Part shown: positions 24,301 through 33,406 of the stretch, piece by piece
How the letters are laid out: each line of letters begins with the position of its first letter
Position numbering within the stretch: the stretch's first letter is position 1
DNA from: Plakobranchus ocellatus
Taxonomy: Eukaryota > Mollusca > Gastropoda > Plakobranchidae
Length of the DNA stretch: 64,000 bases
Reading direction: 5' to 3'
Assembly: GCA_019648995.1 (NCBI GenBank)
Contig: BLXT01003757.1
Location: forward strand, 593,253-657,252
Notes under the pieces: model-generated
What the model was told of the DNA's origin: nothing
What the model saw: only the letters and a program-made list of their open reading frames with translations
Database searches by the model: none
Program-made: the position numbers and the translations under genes

Positions 24301-25291
24301 ACAGTTTTTTCCCTTTGCAATGGCTGTGTCCTTGCCGTTTCAACCATATATTTTTTTTTTATCTCAATCCTTTTGATTTTGAGGCAAAGCTATATATATA
24401 TTTTTGAAGAATATAAAAAGCTTTAATTGTTTCAAAAAAAAAAAACTTTTAAAAGTAAGCATTTTTATGAATGTTCTCTGCCTTTCTTTGCTGGAGCTGT
24501 ACCTTCAACTTGTACTTACATCTACCAACTGTAAATCATTCAGCAGAAGATGTTGGTCTATTTTTTATCAATGCATTAACTATCCTAGTTAATGATATTT
24601 AAAATGGGCAAGCCCATTTTTTTCAAAGTAAATATTCATGGGTTAAATTTAAAAGATAAATAAACTAATCATTAGTTCAGAGAGAAGCCTAATAGAGTAC
24701 ATTATCATAACAATTTTAAGGTCTGTGCCAAGCCACTACTATAAATATTTACCTTGATATTGCAATGAATGTAGGAAAAAAAAAAACACTGGCTGTACTT
24801 GGCAAATCCTAATACAGGAGGCATTTTCAGAGATGCCACATGAAACTGGCAAAATTTCCTGACCTTTAAGGGAGGATTCATAATCGTTCGTAATTGCTGG
24901 ATTTTTCAACACAGATAACTTTGTTCCAGTACTAGACTGCAGTCACATCAAAATCATAATAAACCAATCTCTTCTACTTTATTTCATGAATTCTGGAAGG
25001 TAGGTTTCAGAGTTGCCAATTAAAGTTTTTCAGAAATTCAACCCTGACTGAGAGAGAGAAAAAAAAAACTTAATTCCATAACAATTTTCTTTTAAAATAC
25101 TAAATCTGTATATAGGAGTACAGGAGGCTACCATGACATAGAGCAGAATTTATTTACAGATTTAAAGATTTCTCTGTTTTATCTTGAATGGGTGCATCTT
25201 CATTTTCAGAAGTGGCTTCCTTTCCATCTAAAGATAAATTTATCTCCATGGTTTTTATTAGAATGCCCACATTTGAAGTGAAAAACACCAA
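1913..25291 (-). CDS. EHMT: EHMT (G9a/GLP) histone H3K9 methyltransferase, N-terminal half, multi-exon, 3' part outside window
   Basis: EHMT enzymes mono- and dimethylate histone H3 lysine 9 in the nucleus; their ankyrin repeats read the mark. Exons seen, 5' to 3': 25158-25291 (uncertain), 21770-23679, 20767-20797, 19553-19588, 17867-17929, 15518-16641, 14712-14840, 13886-14029, 10540-10754, 8113-8216, 4554-4636, 3613-3719, 2911-3033, 1913-2014. All have AG/GT borders. Phases agree throughout except at two joins: 25158 to 23679, and 8113 to 4636, where a short exon is probably missing. Recognition rests on the cysteine-rich block (HQCCPGCGHFC, then HTFHKQC and CPHCGEEC) followed by ankyrin repeats, the EHMT order. 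The region before the cysteines is about 1050 residues, roughly twice that of human G9a. Remaining ankyrins and the SET domain must lie left of position 1. G9a versus GLP cannot be told apart; one copy is usual in invertebrates. Confidence 0.93.
4637..8112. other. EHMT intron(s) with one SINE; a small exon is probably hidden here
   Basis: AT-rich noncoding DNA. The phase change between flanking exons (1 to 2) implies a missing exon of length 3n+1 that I could not identify. A reverse-oriented SINE lies at 6591-6853. Confidence 0.55.
6591..6853 (-). mobile_element. tRNA-derived SINE, family A (reverse copy)
   Basis: Reads on the minus strand with a tRNA-like head (A-box-like tagctcatctggtagg, B-box-like gtggttcgaatccc), then a body shared with the copy at 56112-56373 (gcaatggcaaactacctc, ccaagaacaat, aggaccctactcctggttcc, agcatggga). 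It ends without poly-A. No clear target-site duplication, so it is older than the other copy. Confidence 0.85.
8113..8216 (-). CDS. EHMT: EHMT basic linker exon
   Basis: 104-nt exon with a good acceptor (ttttgcag) and donor (GTAAGT). It continues in phase 2 from the last cysteine-rich exon and leaves in phase 1. It encodes a basic patch (TRRTARIGGRGAKKNK) followed by an uncharged stretch ending NDKVID. It sits where human EHMT has its variable linker between the zinc-binding region and the ankyrins. The next exon found (4554-4636) needs phase 2, so at least one further small exon between 4637 and 8112 is expected. Confidence 0.75.
8625..8745. other. GC-rich island inside AT-rich intron
   Basis: About 120 bp of markedly higher GC than its surroundings, with repeated elements such as cctaggccg, ggggccgagg, cgcccctagg and caggccgagg. 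It has no open reading frame on either strand that I recognise and no tRNA boxes. Nature unknown. Confidence 0.4.
10174..10301 (+). other. Exon-like block, plus strand, unknown product
   Basis: 128 nt between an acceptor-like tract (accccgtttgtctaggcag) and a consensus donor (GCTG|GTAAGT), richer in GC and CpG than the surrounding intron. The open frame reads GLDLTVIYEPDTPTGPGSAE, then LRLSELKYQFEGKIRRREGY. It runs opposite to EHMT. I do not recognise the protein. It could be an exon of a nested gene, a captured exon, or a fragment of a mobile element. Confidence 0.35.
10540..14840 (-). CDS. EHMT: EHMT exons 14712-14840, 13886-14029, 10540-10754: cysteine-rich zinc-binding region
   Basis: Three phase-matched exons encode the cysteine-rich region specific to EHMT proteins. 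The first gives EVIPLCCCKVNG then TYCQALDTVDNK (human EELPLCSCRME and KCMATESVD). The second gives LVLVRPGVKIPFMAVCEVHR then LKLHQCCPGCGHFCTQ (human MVKHQCCPGCGYFCTAG). The third gives GTFQQCRRDGKQSVHTFHKQ, then NLCPHCGEECSQSQ (human FHKDC and CPHCGEE). The Cys/His spacing of the human zinc-binding modules is kept. Intron 10755-13885 has been expanded by a dispersed repeat and a 1.55-kb DNA transposon. This is the strongest single line of evidence for the gene's identity. Confidence 0.96.
11552..13099. mobile_element. Non-autonomous DNA transposon with 14-bp inverted ends and 6-bp target duplication
   Basis: Ends are CAGACATGCCTACC (11552-11565) and its complement GGTAGGCATGTCTG (13086-13099). 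It is flanked by gcatac on both sides (11546-11551 and 13100-13105). Subterminal AAAAATGCGGA-type motifs occur near both ends, and a 74-bp direct duplication lies at 11711-11858. No transposase frame is seen. A 6-bp duplication has been described for IS3EU and Dada-type elements, but the superfamily is not established here. Confidence 0.8.
11711..11858. repeat. 74-bp tandem duplication
   Basis: Two nearly identical units, 11711-11784 and 11785-11858, each starting tcacagaggtgta and containing gacgggggagagtgtagagg. They lie inside the DNA transposon. Confidence 0.9.
15068..15124. other. Poly-C tract with assembly gap
   Basis: C run from 15069, N from 15088 to 15114, then more C to 15124. A homopolymer gap inside an EHMT intron; true length unknown. 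Confidence 0.95.
15518..16641 (-). CDS. EHMT: EHMT large Ser/Thr-rich exon
   Basis: 1124-nt exon, entered in phase 1 (acceptor gtgtag) and left in phase 0 at AGG|GTAGGT. It encodes about 375 residues starting GKRKREMSLDSSS, a basic, NLS-like start, and then low-complexity Ser/Thr/Pro/Leu/Gly sequence with several polyserine runs. Segments such as QTVTLFGPISATG and TPMLFQMVTTSGTSLVPIT resemble glutamine/threonine-rich activation-type sequence. It ends CLTPPKTPDADSLSEVAAAA, where TPPKTP is a potential proline-directed phosphorylation cluster. I see no folded domain. Human G9a has nothing this long here, so it is lineage-specific or fast-evolving. The join into the cysteine-rich exon is in frame, which ties it to EHMT. 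Confidence 0.85.
17867..17929 (-). CDS. EHMT: EHMT 63-nt exon with SUMO-interaction-like motif
   Basis: 63-nt exon with acceptor cttctgtag and donor GTAAAT, symmetric phase 1-1, so it can be skipped without a frame change. It encodes EEVICLSDSDDSDENRKGG plus three residues. VICLSDSDD matches the hydrophobic-core plus acidic/serine pattern of SUMO-interaction motifs (V/I-x-V/I-L or V/I-I-x-L followed by D/S/E). Function is inferred from the motif only. Confidence 0.75.
19553..19588 (-). CDS. EHMT: EHMT 36-nt NLS-like microexon
   Basis: 36-nt exon between acceptor tttctaaccag and donor GTATGT, phase 1-1. It encodes GMKRKGTPRKRR, a bipartite-like basic patch, and is skippable in frame. Its neighbours on both sides join correctly, which supports such a small exon. 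In mammals G9a nuclear localisation is tuned by alternative splicing just upstream of the cysteine-rich region; a parallel role here is inference. Confidence 0.72.
20767..20797 (-). CDS. EHMT: EHMT 31-nt microexon
   Basis: 31-nt exon, acceptor tgtttcag and donor GTAGCT, phase 0 in and 1 out. It encodes MVSPNKPVVE plus one base. It is the only reading that bridges the 3' end of the 1.9-kb exon (phase 0) to the NLS microexon (phase 1), which is the main support. Skipping it would break the frame. Confidence 0.68.
21246..21304. repeat. (GA)n microsatellite
   Basis: Uninterrupted GA dinucleotide run in an EHMT intron; on the gene's sense strand it is a (TC)n polypyrimidine tract. Confidence 0.97.
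21770..23679 (-). CDS. EHMT: EHMT giant acidic/serine-rich N-terminal exon with H3-mimic motif
   Basis: 1910-nt exon, acceptor atatttttcag, donor ATT|GTAAGT. Its first ATG (23677) is in good context (GAGATGG) and gives MESVQAG; 636 codons follow. Order of features: acidic Glu/Ser/Asp-rich first half; a strongly acidic stretch (FEDITDEDEEDSDNDAGA, then IELELDDLIEPPDLL) near residue 230; an H3-tail-like motif KVTARKSGKPVSQ near residues 337-349; a dense basic NLS (GGRKKRRKKSYDLPG, then KKKVRKIR); serine runs; a basic segment (KKQGKIKSVLDMLHRRSQQ); and a threonine-rich end. Human G9a has an acidic run, KRRKR-type NLS and RARKTMSKPGN automethylation motif in its N-terminus, though in a different order. 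No folded domain is seen. The upstream in-frame extension beyond the acceptor is intron. Confidence 0.86.
23680..25157. other. EHMT intron between the candidate upstream exon and the giant exon
   Basis: AT-rich noncoding sequence with a short poly-G run near 23965. A bridging exon of length 3n+2 would be needed here to join the candidate exon 25158-25291; none is convincing. Confidence 0.5.
25158..25291 (-). CDS. Candidate upstream EHMT exon with strong Kozak ATG; frame to next exon unresolved
   Basis: 134-nt block with a strong acceptor (ccttaatttgcag) and a GTAAAT donor. An ATG at 25249 in ACCATGG context starts MEINLSLDGKEATSENEDAP. The reading is acidic and similar in style to the next exon, and is open from the acceptor. 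It ends in phase 2, but exon 21770-23679 needs phase 1; direct joining stops after about ten codons. Either a small exon is missing in between, or this is a 5'UTR exon with an upstream ORF. Confidence 0.45.
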
Positions 25292-28200
25292 CTGCAAATT
25301 AAGGAACAAGTTAAAAATACAGAACAAATCGGTAGCTAGACCTGTAACGAAACCCAGATTGTGATAAAATTTCAAGAGTTATATAAGAGTTAAGGGAAGG
25401 TAAAAGAAAATGCCTTAGCTGTCAATTTTTACTTTTATAAAAGTATGCCTTCAGCTTCCACCAAAATGAAGTGGTTGCAAGCCAAGTTACAGTGTAAATA
25501 ATACCGATTAAAAAAAATCAAATGATTCCTCATAATTTTTCATTTGAGACAGAACAGACCTATAAATTCATTCCTAACAAGTGATCAAAACTAGAAGAAA
25601 AACATCAATCAATAAACAGTGTAAGTGAGACAGATGTTTAAGTTTAAAAAAAAAAATCTGATGTTATAGATAACGCAATTTGCAAAACCTTAGGCAAAGC
25701 TGTTCAAACTCTCTATACTTAGCTATAAGGCATAGCATGTAGTCCTATACATATTTACCTTTTAAAGTCAACCCTATACCAAGATAGAAGATGCAAGATA
25801 AAAAACTGGCTTCAACCCATTTGTTTTATGCTACACATTAATTTTGGACTGTTAATTTCAATGTTGCCATTTATTTTACTGGCATTCTGATATAGATTAA
25901 ATTCGATTAAAAAATGCCCTTGTTCACCCACACAACGACATGTAATAGGAAAAATCAATTGCCAATGCATTATTGGTTAGTGAAGGGAATGCAGAATTTC
26001 AGACTGGGGTGCTGGCATAGTGGCTAAGAAGAAAACGAGCACACCTGACACAGTTAGGTCAAGCCTATTAGGGTACCGTAAATTTCAGCAAATTTTCAGA
26101 TTTTGCAATGAAAATAAAGAATTGTGGCCTACAAGTCAGTTTGGTAGAATTCTGGAAAATTCACAAACTTCTATGACGGTTGGCATGACTATATCAATTC
26201 TCATAGTTCAAATAAGGCTTTAACTACAAACAATATTTCCAAAAAGCAAGCCTAAAGATCTGTCTTTGAATTACAAAATATTCACTCAAACCGCTTTTGT
26301 TACTTTTGTAAGAATATTTTCTACAACAAAGCTCACTCAAATATGTATCATTGCTCAAAATAAAAGTGCAGGGTCCTTTCTCAAAAAACATTTCCCAAGG
26401 GGAAACCATTTGAAATGTTTTGTTTTTTAAGTTAAATCAGAACAAAATTTGTGTGTGTGTGCGTGTGGGGGGGGGAGGTAATCTTGCTTCAAAGACCCAC
26501 AAACATTCAGCTTGTTCCCTAAGCATATACTTAACAAAGATCTTTTGAATGACATAGTAAATGCGCTAGTTTTCAGTTGCTTTTTAAGTCCAAAGTTAAC
26601 TTTTTAAATGTGCATAATACAAACATTGGTGAAAAAATTTCAGAAGGTTACAGACTAAAGAGGACAAGTTTCTCAAACATATATATCCCTGGAAAGATTT
26701 CAGCACCGGGGAACGTCAAGTACTTAAACAGAGTAAACTTAAGAAGTTAAATATTAAAGAAAATATCCTAACGAGATAAAGCTGAAAATCAATTCTCCTA
26801 CTTGAGACCTTATGACGAATTGAAGGCTAAATTACAAAAAAAAATTGAACAAATATTATGACTTACAATTAGCTTGTCCCCTAAGCATATATATATGCTA
26901 ACATACAGAGTAAACCTAAGAAGACTAATATCAAAGGAAATATCCTTCAGATGAAGCTCAATGTTGTATTCCCTTATTGTGACTGTTTGATGAATTGAAG
27001 GCCAATGTATGAAAATTGCACTGAACTAAAACTTTAAATAGTGGTTCACTTGAATGCCGATATTCCCTAGTATTTAAAAAAATTTTTTTTTTCTTAAAAT
27101 TGCCTAAATTTATCAATTTCATCATAATTTTTTGTGGAAATCAAAGATTTATAAATCTGTATATTATCGCAAAATGATTTCAAGATGATCAATATCTTTA
27201 AAAACTTACATACAGCCAATTTCATGGATTTATCAAAACTTAACTTGTCAAGGAAGTAAGTAGGCCTATTTCTACTGCAATAGATCTAGGCTTTACCAAA
27301 CTCTAAAATAGATTTAGATGTTGCGTCAAGGCTAGTTAAAATCACTGACAATCAGAGGCTGGCTTTTCACCCAAACTTAGGTAGGCACCATCTAAAACAG
27401 GCTGAAAGTCAAACTGGGGTCTTGTCAGACCAACAAAGTATTGTGATAGGTCCATTAAACTGTCTTTTAAAGCCAAATGTATCCCACCGGATCAAGGAAA
27501 CCTGAATTTTGGTCAGCAATGAGCTTAAATGAAAAAGCAGTTGGAATCGAAGTCCTTTTTTTATGTCAGGGTTCAAGCTGCTTGGTGCAATAAAACCATT
27601 ACCCATCATGGGGGAAACTTTTTTTTCCTCTTGCTTGTGCAGGTAATACAATAATGTGTGACAGTAGCAATGACTAGCCTGTAAACGTAACTTACACACT
27701 ACAAATGCAGTTGGGGGCAGGAGAGGCTGGATGCAATCACTATATGAAGTGCTTGACCCCCACGAATACTCTGCCATGAGATAAACAATTTTAGAACTAT
27801 AAATTCTGTGAACAATAACTTGCCTCACATCCCTCGAATAAGTGACACAACCTCCTAGAACAGGGTTCCAGGCCAGAGGTTTCTGAAAGGATACAATGTG
27901 TAGCCTAGACTAAAACTGTACTGAAATTATTTTTCATGTACGATTTAAATTATGCAGACCCATGTCCAAATAATTTCTGATTTTGTATGCCTGTGTCTGA
28001 GTACAAATTAGATCCCTTGGTCAATTTTTTACTATCACATCAATTCTCTGGCAAATGAAAGCATAGATGCTGAACTAAGCCCCTTTAATAAGGAGGCACT
28101 GTAAAATACTTCAGTTTTACAGGCTACCATCTCTGAAACTATCAATTTCTGGGGAAATTCCATGTAGATTATTGTGCGAAAACAGCACCTTTTACAATAT

Positions 28201-28900
28201 AAGTTGACCAGCAACCTCTTCATTTTGTCGGTTATTTATGAAAGTTGATCTAGAAGTCATTGGGTCTTTCCCCAATTTGTGACAGAAATGAACTTCAAGT
28301 CTTCAGAACACTCAAAGGCTAAGAAAAAAAATCATCCAAAAAGTCTGTGAAGTTGGTAAAAAAAGAATGACTTCTTTAAATCTTATCATGATCTCTTGCA
28401 CGGCATTTTGGTATATGGAAATAATCTGGGGACAACTCCAAAGACTTCTCGATCTAGATCTAAACCTACCTTCTGCTGCGACCAACGAAATGATGAGGTC
28501 CAAATGAAAAATTATGGAGATCATGTGAAATTAGCTAGCGAGCTCTTCTCATTGGTAGCTGAAGAACGTAGATCTAAAACTCGTTGGATCTATCCCCAGA
28601 TTAAAAAGTTCGTCGGTCTGATGGTAAAGTTGTGGCCTTGGTATACCGAGTTACCCGACAGCAAATGGGACCAATCTGCTCGGTATGGCAAGATCTGTTT
28701 GGCCATTTTAAGCTGGCATAAAGCTGGTTTTCTTAGTTCATACAGGGAGAGGGAAGTCCCTCGCATTGTTTGGTATCACTTCCTTTCCCTATTTTTATCC
28801 TCTTATTGGTCAATTTAGGGATACAAAATGGCTAAACGTAATCGGTTTATTTATTGAGAATGTAAAAAAATTACCTGATGGAGAGCATTCAGCAACAGTC
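25292..28900. other. Probable EHMT first intron
   Basis: AT-rich DNA with a diverged direct duplication (26508-27015). A 139-codon minus-strand frame near 27409-27828 and a plus-strand frame near 28396-28818 are open but match nothing I recognise. Confidence 0.45.
26508..27015. repeat. Diverged direct duplication
   Basis: The order cagcttgt(t/c)ccctaagcatat, cagagtaaac(t/c)taagaag, aaatatcct and gaattgaaggc recurs: first at 26508-26832, then more compactly at 26871-27005. The second copy lacks the middle of the first. Confidence 0.7.
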
Positions 28901-29330
28901 GAGCCGATAATCGCTCAAAAACTCACGTTTGAAAAGGCTCAGAGACCGTGGACGCCGCCATCAAAGAGGGACAATACCAGTACGCATGCGCAATCAACCT
29001 ACTTCGGTAAACCAGACCCTTTGACACAAATCTGGCTGTGTTTAGGCCTGAGCTATCCTGCCTGATAAAAGAAGGCATCTAGGTCATTACTATTCCAGGT
29101 TCTAGGTGTTTCTTTTACCTGACCTACCGCTTTTTTTCTTCTTCTTTTTTTTTTTTAGAAGATTTTTTCAAGCGCAGGTGATTAAATTACTGAGAGGGTT
29201 TGTGAGATGAAGTTGATGCAGAAATAGACTTTGGGAGTTGTGAGTGCAACAACTAGTTGGCCTACCGGCTAAAACCCAGCTTGTACCGAGGACGAAGCCC
29301 CGCCCACTCATTTATCTACGCTATACTACG
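28900..29330 (-). promoter_or_regulatory. Candidate EHMT promoter region
   Basis: Locally CpG-containing segment at the 5' side of the minus-strand gene. Visible sites: an NRF1-like palindrome acgcatgcgca near 28982, a YY1-like GATGGCGGC (minus strand) near 28954-28962, and a Sp1-type ccccgccc near 29297-29304. A CAG|GTAAAA donor on the minus strand at 29119 could end a noncoding first exon. These are motif matches only. Confidence 0.4.
28927..28961 (-). CDS. Candidate first coding exon of EHMT (MAASTVSEPFQ)
   Basis: On the minus strand, ATGGCGGC opens MAASTVSEPFQ and runs into a consensus donor (AAC|GTGAGT). MAA starts are typical of vertebrate EHMT, and ATGGCGGC also matches a YY1-type initiator-proximal site. 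It leaves in phase 2, which fits neither 25291 nor 23679 directly, so the connection is not proven. Weak call. Confidence 0.25.
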
Positions 29331-29904
29331 TTGACCATAAATTATTGTAAAATTTAGTAATAAAATATTAATTTTTCCTTCTTACATTTCCACAATTTCA
29401 ACGAATCACAGCGGTAACTATTTAGGGATTTCACTATTTGCTGAAGAATAAACAATATAAAAAAAATTTCCATCGATTATTGTCCTTGATTTTCTTTTAT
29501 TTTGATTCAAGTCAATCATGAATTTTGTTAAATTTCCACTTAATTATTTGAAAGACATCCACTTGACCATGTTTCAACTAGCTTTTTTCTTTAAAGATCT
29601 GTAATTTTCATTCTTCACTGCTATTTGAAATAATAGTAATATATGTGATATTAGAATAATAGAGTTGCCACAACTCTGTGTTGTCACCAGTGCTTTGGTG
29701 ATGATCTACTCCTTTAAGATTCGTTGGTTGAAATTCAACCACATGTTACATTCGCAATGATCCAAAACATCCACCTCCGTGCAGGTTTTAGGACGCTAGT
29801 CTAATGCTATAGTTGCTAGTAGATTGCGTATAGGCATAGAAACGTAAAAACAGAAATAGTAGTGGGAGATGTATTAGTAGTGGTAGCTGCATCAGAAACC
29901 GATC

Positions 29905-29905
<1 letters not shown>

Positions 29906-29954
<49 letters not shown>

Positions 29955-30068
29955 CAGCAGCAGCAGCAGCAGCAACAGCAGTAGCAGTAGCAGTAGTAGT
30001 AGAAGCAGTAGCAGCTGCAGCAGTAGTAGTTGTAGTAGTAGGAGCAACAGCAGCAGCAGCAGCGGTAT

Positions 30069-30134
<66 letters not shown>

Positions 30135-30135
30135 C

Positions 30136-30166
<31 letters not shown>

Positions 30167-30236
30167 GCAGCAGCAGCAGTAGTAGAAGCAGCAGCAGCTG
30201 CAGCAGTAGTAGTTGTAATAGTAGGAGCAGCAGCAA

Positions 30237-30289
<53 letters not shown>

Positions 30290-30290
30290 A

Positions 30291-30364
<74 letters not shown>

Positions 30365-30370
30365 ATAGCA
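29906..30370. repeat. TAG/CAG triplet tract of about 460 bp
   Basis: Alternating blocks of AGT and AGC triplets with a few interruptions. Larger blocks recur in the same order (CAGCAG..., then TAGTAGTTGTA(G/A)TAGTAGGAGCA, then more CAG), indicating duplication of about 180-bp units. The long polyleucine frame on the minus strand is an artefact of the repeat. Confidence 0.95.
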
Positions 30371-31800
30371 ATAGGAGGTTTATGGTCTAGCCTCGGCCTA
30401 GGCCTACCCTTACGGATTCACTACCTTGGTATTCGCTTTTCTTTCATAGATATCCGTTCTCAAAGACATTTACATACGAGGCTGTAATTTGGGGTGAAAT
30501 TGGCCCAAAATATAAATTAGCTGCTTTCTTCTAAAGTAGATAAGAATTGAATATCGCTAGTTTATCTCCTCACCCCCCCCCCCTTTTTTTTTAATAAAAA
30601 GCTAAGCTTCGAGTAATTTGTATAAATAAGTCAGTAAAAGGTACTAAATGATGAAATCTGGACGAGAGTAAGTCCGAATGAGGATTTTAATTTAAATCTA
30701 TGAAACACGAGCTTTGTGGTTTAAACAAAATTCAAGATTGCAATTGCAGTGATGAAAAGGCTTGCTTAAGATTAAAGAAAGAAATAAAAACTAATAATCG
30801 ATAACGCGATAAACCTACCCTACCTAGCAAAGTCAATTTGTGAGAATTAATTACCCATTACAAGCATACTAGTACACACATACACATACAGCGCCCTCCT
30901 CATCTCTATACACGTCACATGCACATTGTGCCCCAACTTCCTGTTGCTACCTTTCTTCTGCCTAATCACAACCACACGTATTCAACAAGGTTGCTTTAAC
31001 AGATAGGCCTAGTCATAGAGGTCAAATGCGATGCATTAATCCACAATCACAATCCTTTGTCACAATAAATATAAGAAAATACATAACTCTCTTAGAAATG
31101 TTTTAATGCATTAGTATTACCATAATCATTTACATTTTTTCGTGCTATCCCACCTCCCAGCTCTACTTTGGTATGGTATGTTGCAAAAGAATGTGACTAT
31201 AATACTATGATGTAGAAGATGAGTGAATATTTAGCAATTTTTTAAATCTTTTTTTTTCTTTCCCATACATAATTTTGGTGCTTATAAAGCCTATCCATTC
31301 GATTTACTTTTGCGACTATATATAGCCTAGCCATTTTAGACTGAAGAGTGACTGACTCAACACAGTAAAAAAAATATTTATTGCCTTGCCTTTTATTCTT
31401 CCCTTCCAAATTTTCGAATTCTGCACCATTTTATGAAATCGTTTCGTTCATAAAATGCTGATAGATTTCATAGTAGAGTTTATCTCTTTGTGTGCCTGAA
31501 GGTTTTCTTCACCTAGGCCCTGTTTATTCTCGTTGCCAGAACCTTGTATTTTGAAGTAACTGTTCAGGCTTACAAAAAATTTTCCTCTGCGAGCCTTGTC
31601 GATATTTTCAAGCATGGTACTAAATATAGAGCGTAAAAGCACTGTGCAACAAGCAGTGGGTTGTAGGGTGGCGAACTCACCATGTAACCACAGTAGCAAA
31701 TTCAAGATTCACTGACACCCTTGCCTCGAGAAGGCCGAGAAGCCTGGAAACACTTTATACTTTATTTGTGGACGGACTATAGTATATAAAATAATACATC

Positions 31801-31812
31801 ACCCCCCTCCCC

Positions 31813-31865
<53 letters not shown>
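31801..31865. repeat. Poly-C/poly-G junction with 51 consecutive G
   Basis: A C-rich stretch (31802-31814) meets 51 G (31815-31865), directly followed by a tRNA-like head (gcagtggcgcagtagctgg). The run may be partly an assembly product; if real it can form G-quadruplexes. Confidence 0.9.
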
Positions 31866-32906
31866 CTGCAGTGGCGCAGTAGCTGGAATATGCAGGTTTT
31901 GACATGCAGGATATGAAAGAAGCATGTAACGTCTGCGTGTTCACTATCAACGCAAAAAGAATTTTATTTCTAACAAAAAAGAATATAAAAAAAAAAAAAG
32001 AGGAAAAATCTAGGCTCTTATGAATGTTACTAAAATTAGAGGAGCAACGATTTTCAACAGAATTTGTTAGACATTTGAATCTGTGTAAGGATGCACCGAC
32101 CGTATTGCTCTCTACTCGTACCTGTTTCAGACACTAAGAGAGAGAGAAAGAGGAAAAAAAATATAATATGAAGCTGCCTAAGACAAGATCTTTTAAAAAC
32201 AAATTTGAAATGGATTTTGTTCCATTTGTTCGTCTGCTTGTTTGTATTTTCCAAAAAATCAGATTTGCAGGCCCCTTATAATTTTTGCACGCGTATAAAA
32301 ATTAACTTTGCTCCAGGATTTATTTTCACACTGTGCACTATTTATTTTCGTTGGTTGTTTTCTTTTTTTTTTTTTTTCCTCTTTCTCATTCTAATATATC
32401 TTATAAGAGGAAAAATAGGGGGGAAAGGGCACCCTATACGTCACAGTCATCTCAAGCTTAAAAACTGTAGCTTTCATCGACAGCAACTGTGACCTTGAAT
32501 GGCTTGATTTTTAAATAAAAATGATTTTTTCCCTTTTTTTCCCCTACTGAAGCTGACCAACATCCGGGCTACAAACGTTGTTGAACGATTGAAGTCAGAG
32601 CCGGATTTGCGATTCACGATTGTGACCTGCTACCGGAAGTCAAACTAAACAACACGTTGAAGCATGATTGTATCTCGCTGGCGCAACCATATGCACACAC
32701 GCTCATAGACACACACGCACTTTAGTATTAACACCAGTTTGATAAATAAATATTTTGGCAGATAGGGAAAATCCTAAGAATTAGAAATTATTATTATTAT
32801 ACAAATTAGCTTTCAATAAAAACTGTGAAAAGTTTAGCGATTAATCTTATTCTTTTAATAATATTATCAAGGTAATATTTCTGGAATTAATTGATTTTTG
32901 TTTTTT

Positions 32907-33034
32907 GTATATAGACAGTCCACAACAAGGTGATCTCAGGCTTTTAGGCCCTCCGTCAGTTCAGGGCTACGATAGTAGGGCTCGAACCCGCGACAGAAGG
33001 GTCCCTGCAGATCTTAGGGCGGACTCGGTTCGAA
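32907..33034 (-). mobile_element. tRNA-derived SINE, family B (reverse, truncated)
   Basis: Reverse complement shares with 34204-34364 the B-box (cgggttcgagccc), the gacggagggcct block and the 3' end gatcaccttgttgtggact. The tRNA 5' head is partly lost. Confidence 0.8.
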
Positions 33035-33344
33035 TTAAAGAATTGGTTTATCAAATGTTTAATATTGTAATGTTATCTGGTAAACCATTCTTCTTCCATC
33101 CCTCTCAACACCCCCCCCCCACACACACACACACACTCAAACACACCCCTCTTCTTCTCCCCCCTCATAGTTGCTCAGCGTTTCACTCTTGTCGCTAACA
33201 GCAGGTTGAAAAAAAAAAAAAAAAGGATCATTTTCAATAATAACGGTATTTCATTTCAGGGTTGCCGGTAACCAAGAGATGACGTACACAAACCCGCGAC
33301 AGCTGAGTGATAAGGCGTGCAAGATTGCCACGCTGCAGAAAGAC

Positions 33345-33348
<4 letters not shown>

Positions 33349-33405
<57 letters not shown>
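33349..33405. repeat. (GA)n microsatellite
   Basis: GA dinucleotide run extended by interrupted GA/AAG sequence to about 33432. Confidence 0.96.

Positions 33406-33406
<1 letters not shown>

Noticed and set aside
26020-26190. Diverged second copy of the transposon end (gacggttggcatgact)
   Set aside because: Similarity to the 13040-13099 end is only partial and no opposite end or target duplication was found.
27409-27828. 139-codon minus-strand frame as an EHMT or separate exon
   Set aside because: No recognisable domain, no coding-like composition and no splice phase match.
29892-30371. 159-codon polyleucine reading frame
   Set aside because: Pure product of the TAG/CAG triplet repeat; no start context, neighbours or composition of a gene.
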